This document shows, one piece after another, positions 8,343 through 18,094 of a stretch of DNA of 64,000 nucleotides. The notes below the pieces were generated by a model. That model was not told where the DNA came from, did not search any database, and worked only from the letters and a program-made list of their open reading frames with translations. This DNA is from DAOTXS01 sp034435055 (lineage in GTDB: Bacteria; Chloroflexota; Anaerolineae; UBA4142). Location of the stretch: contig DAOTXS010000097.1 in NCBI GenBank assembly GCA_034435055.1, forward strand, positions 77,882-141,881, given 5' to 3'. The position numbers were made by a program, and so were the translations under genes. Every line of letters starts with the position of its first letter. Within the stretch, counting starts at the first letter, position 1.

Positions 8343-9470
8343 ATGAATGACTTGCCCCAGGAGTGGGAAAAAGTTCTCGATCGCAAAGGGGTTACGCGGC
8401 GAGATTTCCTCAAATTCTGTTCGCTGATGGCGGCGACGCTGGTTCTTCCTCCGCGTTACATTGAGCAGATCGCCAAGGCGTTGGTGACGGTGCCACGTCC
8501 GCCGCTGGTGTGGTTGGAATTCCAAGATTGTGCCGGCAACACCGAAGCACTCCTCCGCGTCAGCCGTCCCTCGATTGGTGAACTCGTCCTCGACACGCTC
8601 TCGGTAGATTATCACGAAACGATTATGGCGCCCGCCGGCAAAGCCGCCGAAAAATCATTGCAAGACACGATTGCCAAGAACAAGGGCAAATACATCACCG
8701 TCGTAGAAGGTTCGATTCCCACGAAAGATGGCGGCATCTATTGCACAATTGGCGGACACACCGCGCTCGACATTGCGCGCCAAGTGTGCGGCAATGCCGC
8801 GGCGACAATCGCCGTCGGCGCGTGCGCGTTTGATGGCGGTTGGCCCTCTGCCTCGCCTAACCCGACCGGCGCGGTCGGCGTCAAAGATGCCGTCCCCGGC
8901 ATCAAGTTGATCAACCTCCCTGGTTGCCCCGTCAACGCGGCAAACATTACCGCGACTATCGTCCACTATTTGACCTTTGGTGAATTGCCCGCCGCCGATC
9001 AACTGGGACGTCCTCTCTTTGCGTACGGTAAACGCATCCACGATAACTGCGAACGTCGTGCCCATTTCGATGCCGGTCAGTTCGTCGAAGAGTGGGGCGA
9101 TGAACATCATCGGCAGGGGTGGTGTCTCTACAAGATGGGGTGCAAAGGTCCGGCCACCTATCACAACTGTCCCGTCGTTCGCTACAACGATGGCGTGAGT
9201 TGGCCCATCGGTTCGGGACACGGTTGCGTCGGCTGTAGCGAACCCAGTTTTTGGGACACGATGTCACCGTTCTATCGGCGCCTGCCCAACGTGGAGGGCT
9301 TGGGGGTCGAAGTGCAAGCCGATCAACTGGGCTTGGGGATCGTCGGTGGTGTGGCGGCGGCGTTTGCGGCGCACGGCGTCTTGAGCGCGATTCGCGCGCG
9401 GCAACAACCCATCGCGCGGCATGGTGAGGAAACCGTCAACGCTCAAGCCGATGAAGGAAAGCGAGGTTAA
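8343..9470 (+). CDS. hyaA: [NiFe]-hydrogenase small subunit, group 1, Tat-exported
   Basis: This 375-residue small subunit carries three Fe-S clusters. A Tat signal (TRRDFLKF, residues 18-25, then a hydrophobic stretch) sends it out of the cytoplasm. Distal-cluster ligands are seen in RIHDNCERR and GWCLYKMGC, and medial-cluster ligands in YHNCPVV and HGCVGCSEP. The other proximal ligands are in VGACAFDG and LPGCPVN. The first proximal motif, normally CxxC, reads DCAGNTE: Cys63 is present but position 66 is Asn (codon AAC). A C-terminal hydrophobic helix anchors it beside the cytochrome b. AAAGGAG precedes the ATG; upstream in-frame codons lie in the leader hairpin. Confidence 0.93.
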   Translation: MNDLPQEWEKVLDRKGVTRRDFLKFCSLMAATLVLPPRYIEQIAKALVTVPRPPLVWLEFQDCAGNTEALLRVSRPSIGELVLDTLSVDYHETIMAPAGKAAEKSLQDTIAKNKGKYITVVEGSIPTKDGGIYCTIGGHTALDIARQVCGNAAATIAVGACAFDGGWPSASPNPTGAVGVKDAVPGIKLINLPGCPVNAANITATIVHYLTFGELPAADQLGRPLFAYGKRIHDNCERRAHFDAGQFVEEWGDEHHRQGWCLYKMGCKGPATYHNCPVVRYNDGVSWPIGSGHGCVGCSEPSFWDTMSPFYRRLPNVEGLGVEVQADQLGLGIVGGVAAAFAAHGVLSAIRARQQPIARHGEETVNAQADEGKRG

Positions 9471-9472
9471 CG

Positions 9473-11179
9473 ATGGCAAAGATTGCAATTGACCCCATCA
9501 CGCGCATCGAAGGCCATTTGCGCATCGAAGTTCAGGTGGACGGCGGCAAGGTTACCGATGCGTGGAGTTCCAGCACGATGTTTCGTGGGATGGAAATCAT
9601 CCTCAAGGGACGCGATCCGCGCGATGCCTGGGTCTTTACGCAACGCATCTGCGGCGTCTGCACAACCGTTCACGCGGCAACCTCGGTGCGCGCGGTGGAA
9701 AACGCGCTCGGCATTACGATTCCGCTCAACGCGCAGATCATTCGTAATATCATCGAAGGCAGCCAGTTTGTCCAGGATCACGTCATCCACTTTTATCACC
9801 TCCACGCGCTCGATTGGGTGGACATTGTGAGCGCGCTCAAAGCCGATCCTGCCGCCACGGCAAAACTCGCGCAATCCATTTCGGATTGGCCCAACTCGTC
9901 CGAGGCGTACTTCAAGGGTGTGCAAAACAAAGTCAAAGCGTTTGTCGAATCGGGGCAACTGGGTCCCTTTGCGAACGCGTACTGGGGACACCCCGCCTAC
10001 AAGTTGCCGCCCGAAGCAAACCTGATGGCGGTCGCGCACTATCTTGAAGCGCTCGATTGGCAACGCGAGATTATTCGTATCCACGCCCTGCTCGGCGCCA
10101 AGAATCCGCATCTGCAGACGTATCTGGTCGGCGGGATGTCCATTCCGATTGATCCCAACAGTCAGAATGCCATCAACGCGGACAAGATCGCGCTGATGAA
10201 AAAGTGGCTGGCGCAAGCGCGTCAGTTCGTCGAAAAAGTGTACATACCCGATCTGCTCGCCGTCGCGCCGTTCTACAAGGACTGGGCGGGTTATGGCGCC
10301 GGGCTGGGCAACTTTCTGGCGTACGGTGAGTTTCCGCAAGCCGCTGACAACTCGCAACTCTTTTTGCCGCGCGGCGTCATCCTCAACAAAGACCTGAGCA
10401 AGGTCCTGCCGATGGATCACCAAAAAGTTGCCGAGTATGTCACGCATTCGTGGTACGAGTACGGCGCCGGCGATGCCAAGTCACTGCATCCTTGGGAGGG
10501 AGAAACCAATCCCAAGTACACGGGACCCCAACCGCCGTTCGAGGCGATGGTCGGCGACGGTGCCAAGTATTCCTGGCTCAAAGCGCCGCGCTACGACGGC
10601 AACGCGATGGAAGTGGGACCGCTGGCGCGGATGCTCGTGGCGTATGCGTCGGGGGTCAAGCCGGTGGTGGACACGGTCAATCTCGTTTTGAAAACGCTCG
10701 GCGTCGGACCCGAAGCGCTCTTCTCGACCCTTGGTCGCACCGCCGCACGCGGCATCGAAACGCTTGTCCTCGCGCAGCAACTGGAGGGCTGGGTGGATCA
10801 ACTCGCGGCAAACATCAAGCGCGGCGATCTCAAAGTGCACAACGGCGAGAAATGGGATCCATCGAAATGGCCCGCGGAAGCCAAGGGCTGGGGATTCTTG
10901 GAAGCGCCGCGCGGCGCGCTGGGGCACTGGGTACGCATCAAAAACGGCGCCATCGAAAACTATCAATGCGTCGTTCCGTCCACGTGGAACGGCTCCCCGC
11001 GCGATGCGAGTGGCAAGCGCGGTGCGTGGGAACAAGCGCTCATCGGTACGCCGGTCGCTAATCCCGAACAACCCATCGAAATCTTGCGCACCGTCCACTC
11101 GTTCGATCCGTGTATGGCGTGTGCCGTCCATGTGGTTGATCCGAACGGGCGTGAGATGATGAGCGTCAAGGTCAAGTGA
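9473..11179 (+). CDS. hyaB: [NiFe]-hydrogenase large (catalytic) subunit, group 1
   Basis: This 568-residue catalytic subunit oxidises H2 at a NiFe(CN)2CO site. The N-terminal nickel motif is RICGVCTTVH (about residues 58-67). The C-terminal motif is DPCMACAVH with C547, C550 and H553. The 15 residues after the His form the tail removed by the maturation protease encoded two genes downstream. It begins two bases after the small-subunit stop. With the exported small subunit and the cytochrome b, it should form a membrane-bound uptake hydrogenase facing the outside that feeds electrons to quinone. Confidence 0.96.
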   Translation: MAKIAIDPITRIEGHLRIEVQVDGGKVTDAWSSSTMFRGMEIILKGRDPRDAWVFTQRICGVCTTVHAATSVRAVENALGITIPLNAQIIRNIIEGSQFVQDHVIHFYHLHALDWVDIVSALKADPAATAKLAQSISDWPNSSEAYFKGVQNKVKAFVESGQLGPFANAYWGHPAYKLPPEANLMAVAHYLEALDWQREIIRIHALLGAKNPHLQTYLVGGMSIPIDPNSQNAINADKIALMKKWLAQARQFVEKVYIPDLLAVAPFYKDWAGYGAGLGNFLAYGEFPQAADNSQLFLPRGVILNKDLSKVLPMDHQKVAEYVTHSWYEYGAGDAKSLHPWEGETNPKYTGPQPPFEAMVGDGAKYSWLKAPRYDGNAMEVGPLARMLVAYASGVKPVVDTVNLVLKTLGVGPEALFSTLGRTAARGIETLVLAQQLEGWVDQLAANIKRGDLKVHNGEKWDPSKWPAEAKGWGFLEAPRGALGHWVRIKNGAIENYQCVVPSTWNGSPRDASGKRGAWEQALIGTPVANPEQPIEILRTVHSFDPCMACAVHVVDPNGREMMSVKVK

Positions 11180-11192
11180 AGCGGAGGCGACT

Positions 11193-11879
11193 ATGCTCAG
11201 GAGATTATATGTTTGGGAAATTCCAGTCCGCCTGACGCACTGGGTCAACGTTTTGTCTATCGTCGTCTTGTCCGTTACCGGCTATTACATCGGCAACCCG
11301 TGGATTCTGGTGAGTAATCGTGAATGGTACGGGCCCTTTTTTATGGGGAATGTGCGTTTTATCCATTTTACCTTTGCGTTCATTTTCGTTGCCAGTCTGG
11401 CACTCCGCACCTACTGGGCGTTCGTCGGCAACGAGTGGGCAAGTTGGCGCAACCTGTTTCCATTTCTCACCGCGGATGGACGCAAAGCGTTACTCGACGC
11501 GCTCAAGTACTATGCTTTCCTCCGGCGTGAGCCGCCCGAAGTAATTGGACACAATGCGCTCGCGGGACTGACGTACGCGGCGATTGTAACTCTGTACTTT
11601 GTCCAAGTGTTCACTGGGTTTGCGCTCTTGGGCGAGACCAATCCGCAAGGGATTTGGTACCAACTGACCGGTTGGGTCTTTGGAATTTTCCCCAACCAAA
11701 CTTTGCGGCTGGTGCATCACCTAATCATGTGGTTACTCATCGCGTTTGCATTGCATCATGTGTACAGCGCGTTCCTCGTGGACTCGGAAGAAGGAAATGG
11801 ACTGTTATCGTCCATCTTCAGCGGGTTCAAGTTCATTCACGCGGAACTGCTCAAAAAAGTGAATGGGAACCAAACTTAA
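11193..11879 (+). CDS. hyaC: Hydrogenase cytochrome b subunit (HyaC/HupC type)
   Basis: This is a 228-residue four-helix membrane cytochrome b. Histidines suited to bind two b haems are in LTHWVNV, FIHFTF, VHHLIMW and LHHVYSAF. It starts with VWEIPVRLTHW, typical of Ni/Fe-hydrogenase cytochrome b561-like subunits. GGAGG precedes the ATG, 13 nt after the large subunit. It anchors the hydrogenase and transfers electrons to the quinone pool. Confidence 0.93.
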   Translation: MLRRLYVWEIPVRLTHWVNVLSIVVLSVTGYYIGNPWILVSNREWYGPFFMGNVRFIHFTFAFIFVASLALRTYWAFVGNEWASWRNLFPFLTADGRKALLDALKYYAFLRREPPEVIGHNALAGLTYAAIVTLYFVQVFTGFALLGETNPQGIWYQLTGWVFGIFPNQTLRLVHHLIMWLLIAFALHHVYSAFLVDSEEGNGLLSSIFSGFKFIHAELLKKVNGNQT

Positions 11880-11881
11880 CC

Positions 11882-11912
11882 GGCGGAGGGTAGCACGATT
11901 TTACCCTCCGCC
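11882..11912 (+). promoter_or_regulatory. intercistronic hairpin between cytochrome b and protease genes
   Basis: The perfect stem GGCGGAGGGTA / TACCCTCCGCC (11 bp, 9-nt loop) begins 3 nt after the cytochrome b stop and has no T-tract. It is more likely an mRNA-processing or stability element, lowering expression of the downstream maturation gene, than a terminator. Confidence 0.6.
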
Positions 11913-11923
11913 TCATCTTGGCA

Positions 11924-12400
11924 ATGGAAATACTTGTGCTGGGTTTGGGGAACATTCTTTTGCACGATGAAGGCATCGGCGTGCGCGTGATCGAACAGTT
12001 GCGCACGCGCTATACTTTTCCGGACGATGTGATTGTGATGGACGGCGGTACGTTGGGTCTCGATCTCTTGGCGTACATCGAAGAAGCGTCGCACCTTGTC
12101 ATTGTGGACGCGGTCAATGCCGGCAAGGAACCCGGGACGCTGGTGCGTCTGGTGAACGACGAAATCCCGGCATTCCTAGGTCCCAAAGTCTCGCCGCATC
12201 AAGTTGGCTTGCAAGATTTGCTCGCGCTTGCCAGACTGCGCGGACATTTTCCGGCGGAGGTGGTTCTGTGGGGCGTGCAAATCGAACAGCTTGAACCGGG
12301 TCTCACACTCTCGTCGAAGGTCGCTGCCCAAATTGATCCCCTCTGCCTTCGCGTGGTCGAAGAATTGGCGCGCTGGAATATCGTTGTGAAGCAAAAATGA
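11924..12400 (+). CDS. hyaD: Hydrogenase maturation endopeptidase (HyaD/HybD family)
   Basis: This 158-residue aspartyl-type protease removes the large-subunit C-terminal tail after nickel insertion. It opens with the family motif ILVLGLGNILLHDEGIG. The nickel-sensing ligands known from HybD are all present: Glu16, Asp62 (IVDAVNAG) and His92 (SPHQVGLQD). ATG at 11924 is preferred over an in-frame TTG at 11918; neither has a strong ribosome site, and the hairpin at 11882-11912 lies just upstream. Its stop overlaps the next gene (ATGA). Confidence 0.93.
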   Translation: MEILVLGLGNILLHDEGIGVRVIEQLRTRYTFPDDVIVMDGGTLGLDLLAYIEEASHLVIVDAVNAGKEPGTLVRLVNDEIPAFLGPKVSPHQVGLQDLLALARLRGHFPAEVVLWGVQIEQLEPGLTLSSKVAAQIDPLCLRVVEELARWNIVVKQK

Positions 12401-12825
12401 AACGCTTGGGTTTTTGGCTCATCACCGCTCTCATCATCCTTGGCGCATATCTGACCTTGCCGCGTGATTCTGAATCACTTCCTCAAGAATACGCTACCAT
12501 CAACGTGCCGAACGATATCCTCGATTCGCCCGACGCCATCACGCGCGGACGCGAGATTTTTCTTTCCAACTGCGTGCCGTGTCACGGTCTTGCCGGGAAT
12601 GGTCAAGGCACCATCAAGCCAACCTTCGGTCCGTCGCCAGCCGATTTTACGGATCGCGCGCGCCGGCAAAGGCGGTCGCCGCAATATCTCTTTTGGCGCG
12701 TGAGCGAAGGAGGTCAAGTCGAACCATTTCGTTCGCAAGGTTCGATTATGCCCGCGTGGAAATTTCGCTTGAGTGAACCGCAACGCTGGCAAGTCGTCGC
12801 CTATCTTCGCACACTTGCACCGTAA
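12397..12825 (+). CDS. Monohaem c-type cytochrome, membrane-anchored
   Basis: This is a 142-residue cytochrome c with one N-terminal hydrophobic anchor/signal (residues 5-20). The single haem motif is CVPCH (C59, C62, H63), and a likely axial Met118 lies in GSIMPAW. The fold resembles cytochrome c of the cbb3-type/CccA class. It overlaps the maturation protease gene by four bases, so it is the last gene of the hydrogenase transcript. That position is unusual: H2-derived electrons could reach a periplasmic acceptor, or the protein could serve another pathway. It needs a cytochrome c maturation system, not seen in this window. Confidence 0.85.
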   Translation: MKRLGFWLITALIILGAYLTLPRDSESLPQEYATINVPNDILDSPDAITRGREIFLSNCVPCHGLAGNGQGTIKPTFGPSPADFTDRARRQRRSPQYLFWRVSEGGQVEPFRSQGSIMPAWKFRLSEPQRWQVVAYLRTLAP

Positions 12826-12843
12826 CACCACCCACGCTATAAT
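12815..12843 (+). promoter_or_regulatory. promoter of the hypAFCDE operon
   Basis: TTGCAC, 17 bp, TATAAT. The -35 overlaps the end of the cytochrome c gene, so the maturation genes can be expressed independently of the structural genes. Confidence 0.7.
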
Positions 12844-12870
12844 GGGATGAATCCTCTTTGCGGAAAAAAT

Positions 12871-13212
12871 ATGCATGAATTAGGCATCGCTCAGGATATT
12901 TTCAAAATTGCAAGCGAGTATGCAGCCAAGCATAACGCGCAGCGTATTACTGCCTTTAACATCGAAATCAGTGCGGCAATGGACGAAAGCGAAGAGGCGT
13001 TGCGTTTTCATATCGAGAATCTGGCACACGGCACGCTTGCCGAAGGCGCGACCATTGAAATTGCGCGTGTGCCCGCGCACCTCGTCTGTCTCGATTGCGG
13101 CAACGAGTTTGAACTGCGTGATGAGAATGTTGTCTGTCCGCATTGTGCGAGTGTACGCGTGCGTGCGCATTCGCACGACGATTTCAAACTGACCAGCATC
13201 GAGATCGAGTAA
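12871..13212 (+). CDS. hypA: Hydrogenase nickel insertion protein HypA
   Basis: This 113-residue metallochaperone delivers nickel to the large subunit. It starts MHELGIAQ, with the required His2 (and Glu3) nickel-binding N-terminus, which fixes the start at 12871 and excludes the upstream in-frame codons. The zinc site is two CxxC pairs: C73/C76 (CLDC) and C89/C92 (CPHC). Its usual GTPase partner HypB is not encoded next to it. It overlaps hypF by one base (TAATG). Confidence 0.94.
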   Translation: MHELGIAQDIFKIASEYAAKHNAQRITAFNIEISAAMDESEEALRFHIENLAHGTLAEGATIEIARVPAHLVCLDCGNEFELRDENVVCPHCASVRVRAHSHDDFKLTSIEIE

Positions 13213-15581
13213 TGATCAAACGATTGCGTGCGGAAATTCGCGGCGCGGTGCAGGGCGTCGGTTTTCGTCCGTTTGTTTATCGGCTGGCGACCGAACTTGC
13301 GCTCAAGGGCTGGATCATCAACGATACACGCGGTGTCTTTATCGAAGTTGAAGGAGACGAGACAGCGCTGGCGCGTTTCATCGAACGCTTGCCAGAGGAA
13401 AAACCGCCCCGTTCGATCATTCATTCATTCGATTTGACCTGGCTTGCACCGGTTGGCTTTGCGCAATTTGAAATCCGTCATAGCGATGAATCGGGCGCGA
13501 AAACGGTGCTCGTCTTGCCCGACATTGCCACTTGCCCCGACTGTCTCGCTGAAGTTTTCGATCCAAGGAATCGGCGTTATCGTTATCCCTTTACCAATTG
13601 CACCAACTGCGGTCCGCGTTTTACAATCATCGAAGCCTTACCCTACGACCGTCCCAACACGACGATGCGCCGGTTCACAATGTGTGCAGATTGCCAACAC
13701 GAGTACGAAAATCCGCTCGACCGGCGTTTTCACGCGCAACCGAATGCCTGTCCGGTGTGTGGTCCCACGTTAAAAGTTACAAGTTCCAAGTTCAAAATTG
13801 AGAACCTTGAACCTGAAACCTTGAACCTTGAACCCATCGCACACACCGCGCGTCTCCTCGCGCAAGGTTACATCGTCGCCGTCAAAGGTCTGGGCGGATT
13901 TTTGTTGATGGCGGACGCGCGCAACGCTGAGGCGCTGGCACGTTTGCGTGAGCGCAAGCCTCGCCGTGATAAACCGTTCGCGTTGATGGCGCGCGATCTG
14001 GTGCAAGCGCGCACGCTCGTTGAGCTAGACCCCCAAGCCGAAGCCTTGCTCACCTCGCCTGAATCGCCGATTGTGTTGTTGCGTCGTAAGCACAATGCGC
14101 CGGTTGCGGAGAATATTGCACCTGGCAATCCGTACCTGGGTGTGATGTTACCGTACACCCCCTTGCATCATTTGCTCTTACGCGCGATTGATTTTCCGGT
14201 CGTTGCCACCAGCGGCAACTTGAGCGACGAACCGATTTGCATTGACGAAACCGAAGCGGTGCAACGCCTAGGACACATCGCCGATTTCTTTCTTGTGCAC
14301 AATCGTCCGATTGCGCGGCACGTGGACGACAGCGTGATGACCATCATGCTAGGCGAGCCGCGATTCTTGCGGCGCGCACGTGGATACGCGCCGATGCCGG
14401 TGTTGCTCAAACACGAGATTCCAACGATTCTGGGCGTTGGGGCGCATCTCAAGAATACAATCGCGCTATCGGTTCGCAACCAAGTCTTTATCAGTCAGCA
14501 CATTGGCGATTTGGAAACGCCCGAAGCGATGAAGGCGTTCGAGCGCGTGATCGCCGATTTTCTGAAATTATACGAAGCGACGCCCATCGCCGTCGCGCAC
14601 GATTTGCATCCGGATTATCTTTCGACTAAGTGGGCGCACGCGTGGATGACGAAAGACGAAAGACGAACGACGAATGATTCGTCCTTGGTCGTTCGTCCTT
14701 CGTCCTTGGTCGTTGTCCAGCACCACCACGCTCACCTTGCTGCGTGCCTCGCCGAGAATCAAGCCGACCGTGCATTGGGGGTGATGTGGGACGGTACGGG
14801 GTACGGAACGGACGGCACAATTTGGGGCGGCGAATTTTTGCTCGGCGATGCAAAAGATTTTGTGCGCGTCGCGCATCTGCGTCCGTTTCGCTTACCCGGT
14901 GGCGATGCCGCCATCAAAGAGCCGCGCCGTTCAGCGTTTGCATTGTTGTACGCAATGTTTGGTGAAGCGATCATCGAGCGCGATGATCTGGCACCGATAC
15001 GCACGTTGACATCGGCGGAACGCAAGACACTGGTGCAAATGTTGAGCAAAGGAATCAACTCACCGATCACCACGAGTGTCGGACGATTATTCGATGGCGT
15101 TGCTGCGCTGATCGGTTTACATCCACACGTTTCGTTTGAAGGTCAAGCGGCGATGGCGCTCGAGTATGCGGTAGATGCGACGGTGAGGGACGCATACCCA
15201 ATCGAGACGAAAGACGAAGGACGAAAGACGAGGGATTTGTCCTCCGTCGTTCGTCCTTCGTCCTCCGTCCTCGACTGGCACCCCCTCATCGAATCCGTGT
15301 TGAGCGACTTGTCACGCGGCATCGAACGGAGTATTATTGCGGCACGGTTTCATAACGCGCTTGTGCAAGCGATTGTTGCGGTGGCAAAACAAATCGGCGA
15401 GGAAAAGGTTGCGCTGAGCGGCGGCTGTTTTCAGAATCGTTTCTTGACCGAACGTGCGGCAACCGAACTCGCGCAAGCCGGCTTTCGCGTCTTGTTGCAC
15501 CAACACGTTCCGCCGAATGATGGGTGTATCAGTTTGGGACAGGTGGTCGTCGCGGCGGCGCGTCTGACTACTAACCACTAA
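13212..15581 (+). CDS. hypF: Carbamoyltransferase HypF
   Basis: This 789-residue HypF makes the carbamoyl group that becomes the CN ligands of the active-site iron. Domain order: acylphosphatase-like (RGAVQGVGFRPF, residues ~10-21), paired zinc fingers (CPDC, CTNCGPRF, CADC, CPVCGP), a YrdC-like domain (VAVKGLGGFLL, then ATSGNLSDEP), and a Kae1/HypF C-terminal domain with the metal motif QHHHAHLA and the ALSGGCFQN loop. Three repeat-derived segments interrupt variable linkers in frame at about residues 187-208, 479-502 and 664-687. The last codons (LTTNH-stop) come from another repeat. All catalytic motifs look intact. Confidence 0.95.
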   Translation: MIKRLRAEIRGAVQGVGFRPFVYRLATELALKGWIINDTRGVFIEVEGDETALARFIERLPEEKPPRSIIHSFDLTWLAPVGFAQFEIRHSDESGAKTVLVLPDIATCPDCLAEVFDPRNRRYRYPFTNCTNCGPRFTIIEALPYDRPNTTMRRFTMCADCQHEYENPLDRRFHAQPNACPVCGPTLKVTSSKFKIENLEPETLNLEPIAHTARLLAQGYIVAVKGLGGFLLMADARNAEALARLRERKPRRDKPFALMARDLVQARTLVELDPQAEALLTSPESPIVLLRRKHNAPVAENIAPGNPYLGVMLPYTPLHHLLLRAIDFPVVATSGNLSDEPICIDETEAVQRLGHIADFFLVHNRPIARHVDDSVMTIMLGEPRFLRRARGYAPMPVLLKHEIPTILGVGAHLKNTIALSVRNQVFISQHIGDLETPEAMKAFERVIADFLKLYEATPIAVAHDLHPDYLSTKWAHAWMTKDERRTTNDSSLVVRPSSLVVVQHHHAHLAACLAENQADRALGVMWDGTGYGTDGTIWGGEFLLGDAKDFVRVAHLRPFRLPGGDAAIKEPRRSAFALLYAMFGEAIIERDDLAPIRTLTSAERKTLVQMLSKGINSPITTSVGRLFDGVAALIGLHPHVSFEGQAAMALEYAVDATVRDAYPIETKDEGRKTRDLSSVVRPSSSVLDWHPLIESVLSDLSRGIERSIIAARFHNALVQAIVAVAKQIGEEKVALSGGCFQNRFLTERAATELAQAGFRVLLHQHVPPNDGCISLGQVVVAAARLTTNH
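13771..13836. repeat. in-frame repeat-derived insertion in hypF (A)
   Basis: This is a tract of related words (aagttacaagttccaagttc, then accttgaacctgaaacc and on) typical of degenerate intergenic repeats. It is translated as a charged linker (SSKFKIENLEPETLNLEP) between the last zinc-finger CPVCGP and the YrdC-like domain. Confidence 0.7.
14647..14717. repeat. GACGAA/TTCGTC palindrome inside hypF (B)
   Basis: A run of GACGAAAGACGAAAGACGAA is followed by its approximate inverse (TTCGTCCTTGGTCG and so on). It is translated as MTKDERRTTNDSSLVVRPSS just before the conserved QHHHAHLA motif. The same family occurs at 15204, 15868 and, diverged, at 36147. Confidence 0.75.
15204..15273. repeat. GACGAA/TTCGTC palindrome inside hypF (C)
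   Basis: GAGACGAAAGACGAAGGACG is followed by GTCGTTCGTCCTTCGTCC. It is translated as ETKDEGRKTRDLSSVVRPSS in the linker between the metal-binding and C-terminal parts of HypF, and it stays in frame. Confidence 0.75.
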
Positions 15582-15602
15582 CCACTGATCACTGTTCACT
15601 GG
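15566..15602. repeat. CTAACCACTAACCACTGATC-type repeat at hypF end
   Basis: A word repeat (ctaaccactaaccactgatc then actgttcact) supplies the last codons and the stop of hypF and lies directly before the GGAGG of hypC. Confidence 0.6.
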
Positions 15603-15610
15603 AGGTTTTT

Positions 15611-15868
15611 ATGTGTCTCGGTGTTCCCGGCAAAGTGATAGCGATTCAACCCAACTCAGTTGGGATGACGATGGGCAAAGTGGATTTTGGCGGCATCGTC
15701 AAAGAAATTTGCCTTGCCTATGTGCCTGAGGTCAAAGTCGGCGAATACGTTATCGCGCATGCCGGCTTTGCGATTAGCACGCTGGACGAAAAAGAAGCGC
15801 GCGAGGTATTTGAAACGCTCAAGCAGATTGACGATTTGTCGTCGTTGGATATTCCGCAACCAGACTAA
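15611..15868 (+). CDS. hypC: Hydrogenase maturation chaperone HypC
   Basis: This 85-residue HypC/HybG chaperone starts MCLGVPGKV. The essential Cys2 binds the iron complex on HypD and then the large subunit. The start is fixed by this motif and by GGAGG 8 nt upstream. It works with HypD to assemble Fe(CN)2CO. A GACGAA palindrome separates it from hypD. Confidence 0.95.
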   Translation: MCLGVPGKVIAIQPNSVGMTMGKVDFGGIVKEICLAYVPEVKVGEYVIAHAGFAISTLDEKEAREVFETLKQIDDLSSLDIPQPD

Positions 15869-15927
15869 CGACGAATGACGAATGACGAATGCATTCCTTC
15901 GTCCTTCGTCTTTGGTCCTTGGTCGAG
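15868..15927. repeat. GACGAA/TTCGTC palindrome between hypC and hypD
   Basis: ACGACGAATGACGAATGACG is followed by CTTCGTCCTTCGTCTTTGG. It begins at the last base of the hypC stop and ends 8 nt before the hypD ATG. It is the intergenic counterpart of the two palindromes inside hypF. Confidence 0.7.
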
Positions 15928-15934
15928 GTGTGAG

Positions 15935-17019
<1,085 letters not shown>

Positions 17020-17023
<4 letters not shown>

Positions 17024-18078
17024 GCGCAGTCGAATTTACCGGCGTGCAATGTCCGATTCCCATCAACGAATATCCGCACATCACGCTGGCGCACGGCGGC
17101 GGCGGACGCTTGATGCAAATGCTCATCGAAAAAATGTTTGTACCGTCGTTTGCCAACCCCGCGCTGGAATCCTTGCACGATGGCGCGATCATCGAAACGC
17201 ATGGGGCGCGCCTGGCATTCACCACCGACTCGTATGTGATTCATCCGATTTTTTTCCCGGGCGGTGACATTGGTTCGCTGGCGGTGCACGGCACGGTGAA
17301 TGATTTGGCGATGTGTGGCGCGCAACCGCTCGCGCTTTCCTCGGCGCTGATTTTGGAAGAGGGCTTGCCGATGCACGATTTGTGGCGCATTGTGCAATCG
17401 ATGCAGAACGCGGCGCAAAAGGTTGGCGTCCCGATTGTGACCGGCGATACCAAAGTGGTGGATCGCGGCAAGGGCGATGGCGTGTTCATCAATACCGCCG
17501 GCATCGGCATGATTCCGGCGCACATTCGCGTTGCGCCACAGCGGGCGCAACCCGGCGACCTCGTTTTGCTTAGCGGTGCGATTGCAGTACACGGCATCGC
17601 GATTATGTCGGTGCGTGAGGGATTGGACTTTGAAACGCAACTGCAATCCGATTCCGCGCCATTGCACGACATCGTCGCGCGGGTGCTCGAGGTGGCGGGC
17701 GAACACGTTCACGTTTTGCGTGATCCCACCCGCGGCGGAGTGGCAAGCACGTTGAACGAGATCGCCGCATCGGCGAAGGTTGGGATCCGCTTGCAAGAAA
17801 CGCAGATTCCAATTGACGATGCGGTGCGCGGCGCGTGCGAAATCCTGGGATTCGATCCGCTCTACGTCGCGAACGAAGGCAAATTTCTCGCCATCGTCGC
17901 GCGCGAGGTGGCGGAGCAAGTTCTGGCGACGATGCAGGCGCATCCGTTAGGCAAACAATCCGCGATAATCGGTGAGGTGGTTGCGGATCATCCTGGCAAA
18001 GTGTATTTGAAAAGTCGGATTGGTGGAATGCGTGTGGTGGATATGCTCAGTGGCGAGCAACTACCGAGGATTTGCTGA
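17020..18078 (+). CDS. hypE: Hydrogenase maturation protein HypE
   Basis: This 352-residue PurM-like protein dehydrates the thiocarbamate that HypF loads on its C-terminal cysteine. The protein ends with the required PRIC, so Cys352 is the acceptor. ITLAHGGGGRLM and GGDIGSLAVHGTVNDLAM are family motifs for ATP binding. The longer open frame upstream overlaps hypD and is excluded by the ATGA junction. It is the last gene of the hypAFCDE unit. Confidence 0.95.
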
Positions 18079-18094
18079 TCGCTAAATTTGCGAT

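Noticed and set aside
9467..10447. 326-codon open frame antisense to the hydrogenase large-subunit gene
   Set aside because: It is the shadow of a strongly conserved gene on the other strand, has no ribosome site or motif, and reflects GC-rich codon bias.
14647..15927. CRISPR array
   Set aside because: The repeated GACGAA words have no regular spacing or unique spacers and lie partly in coding sequence; no cas genes.
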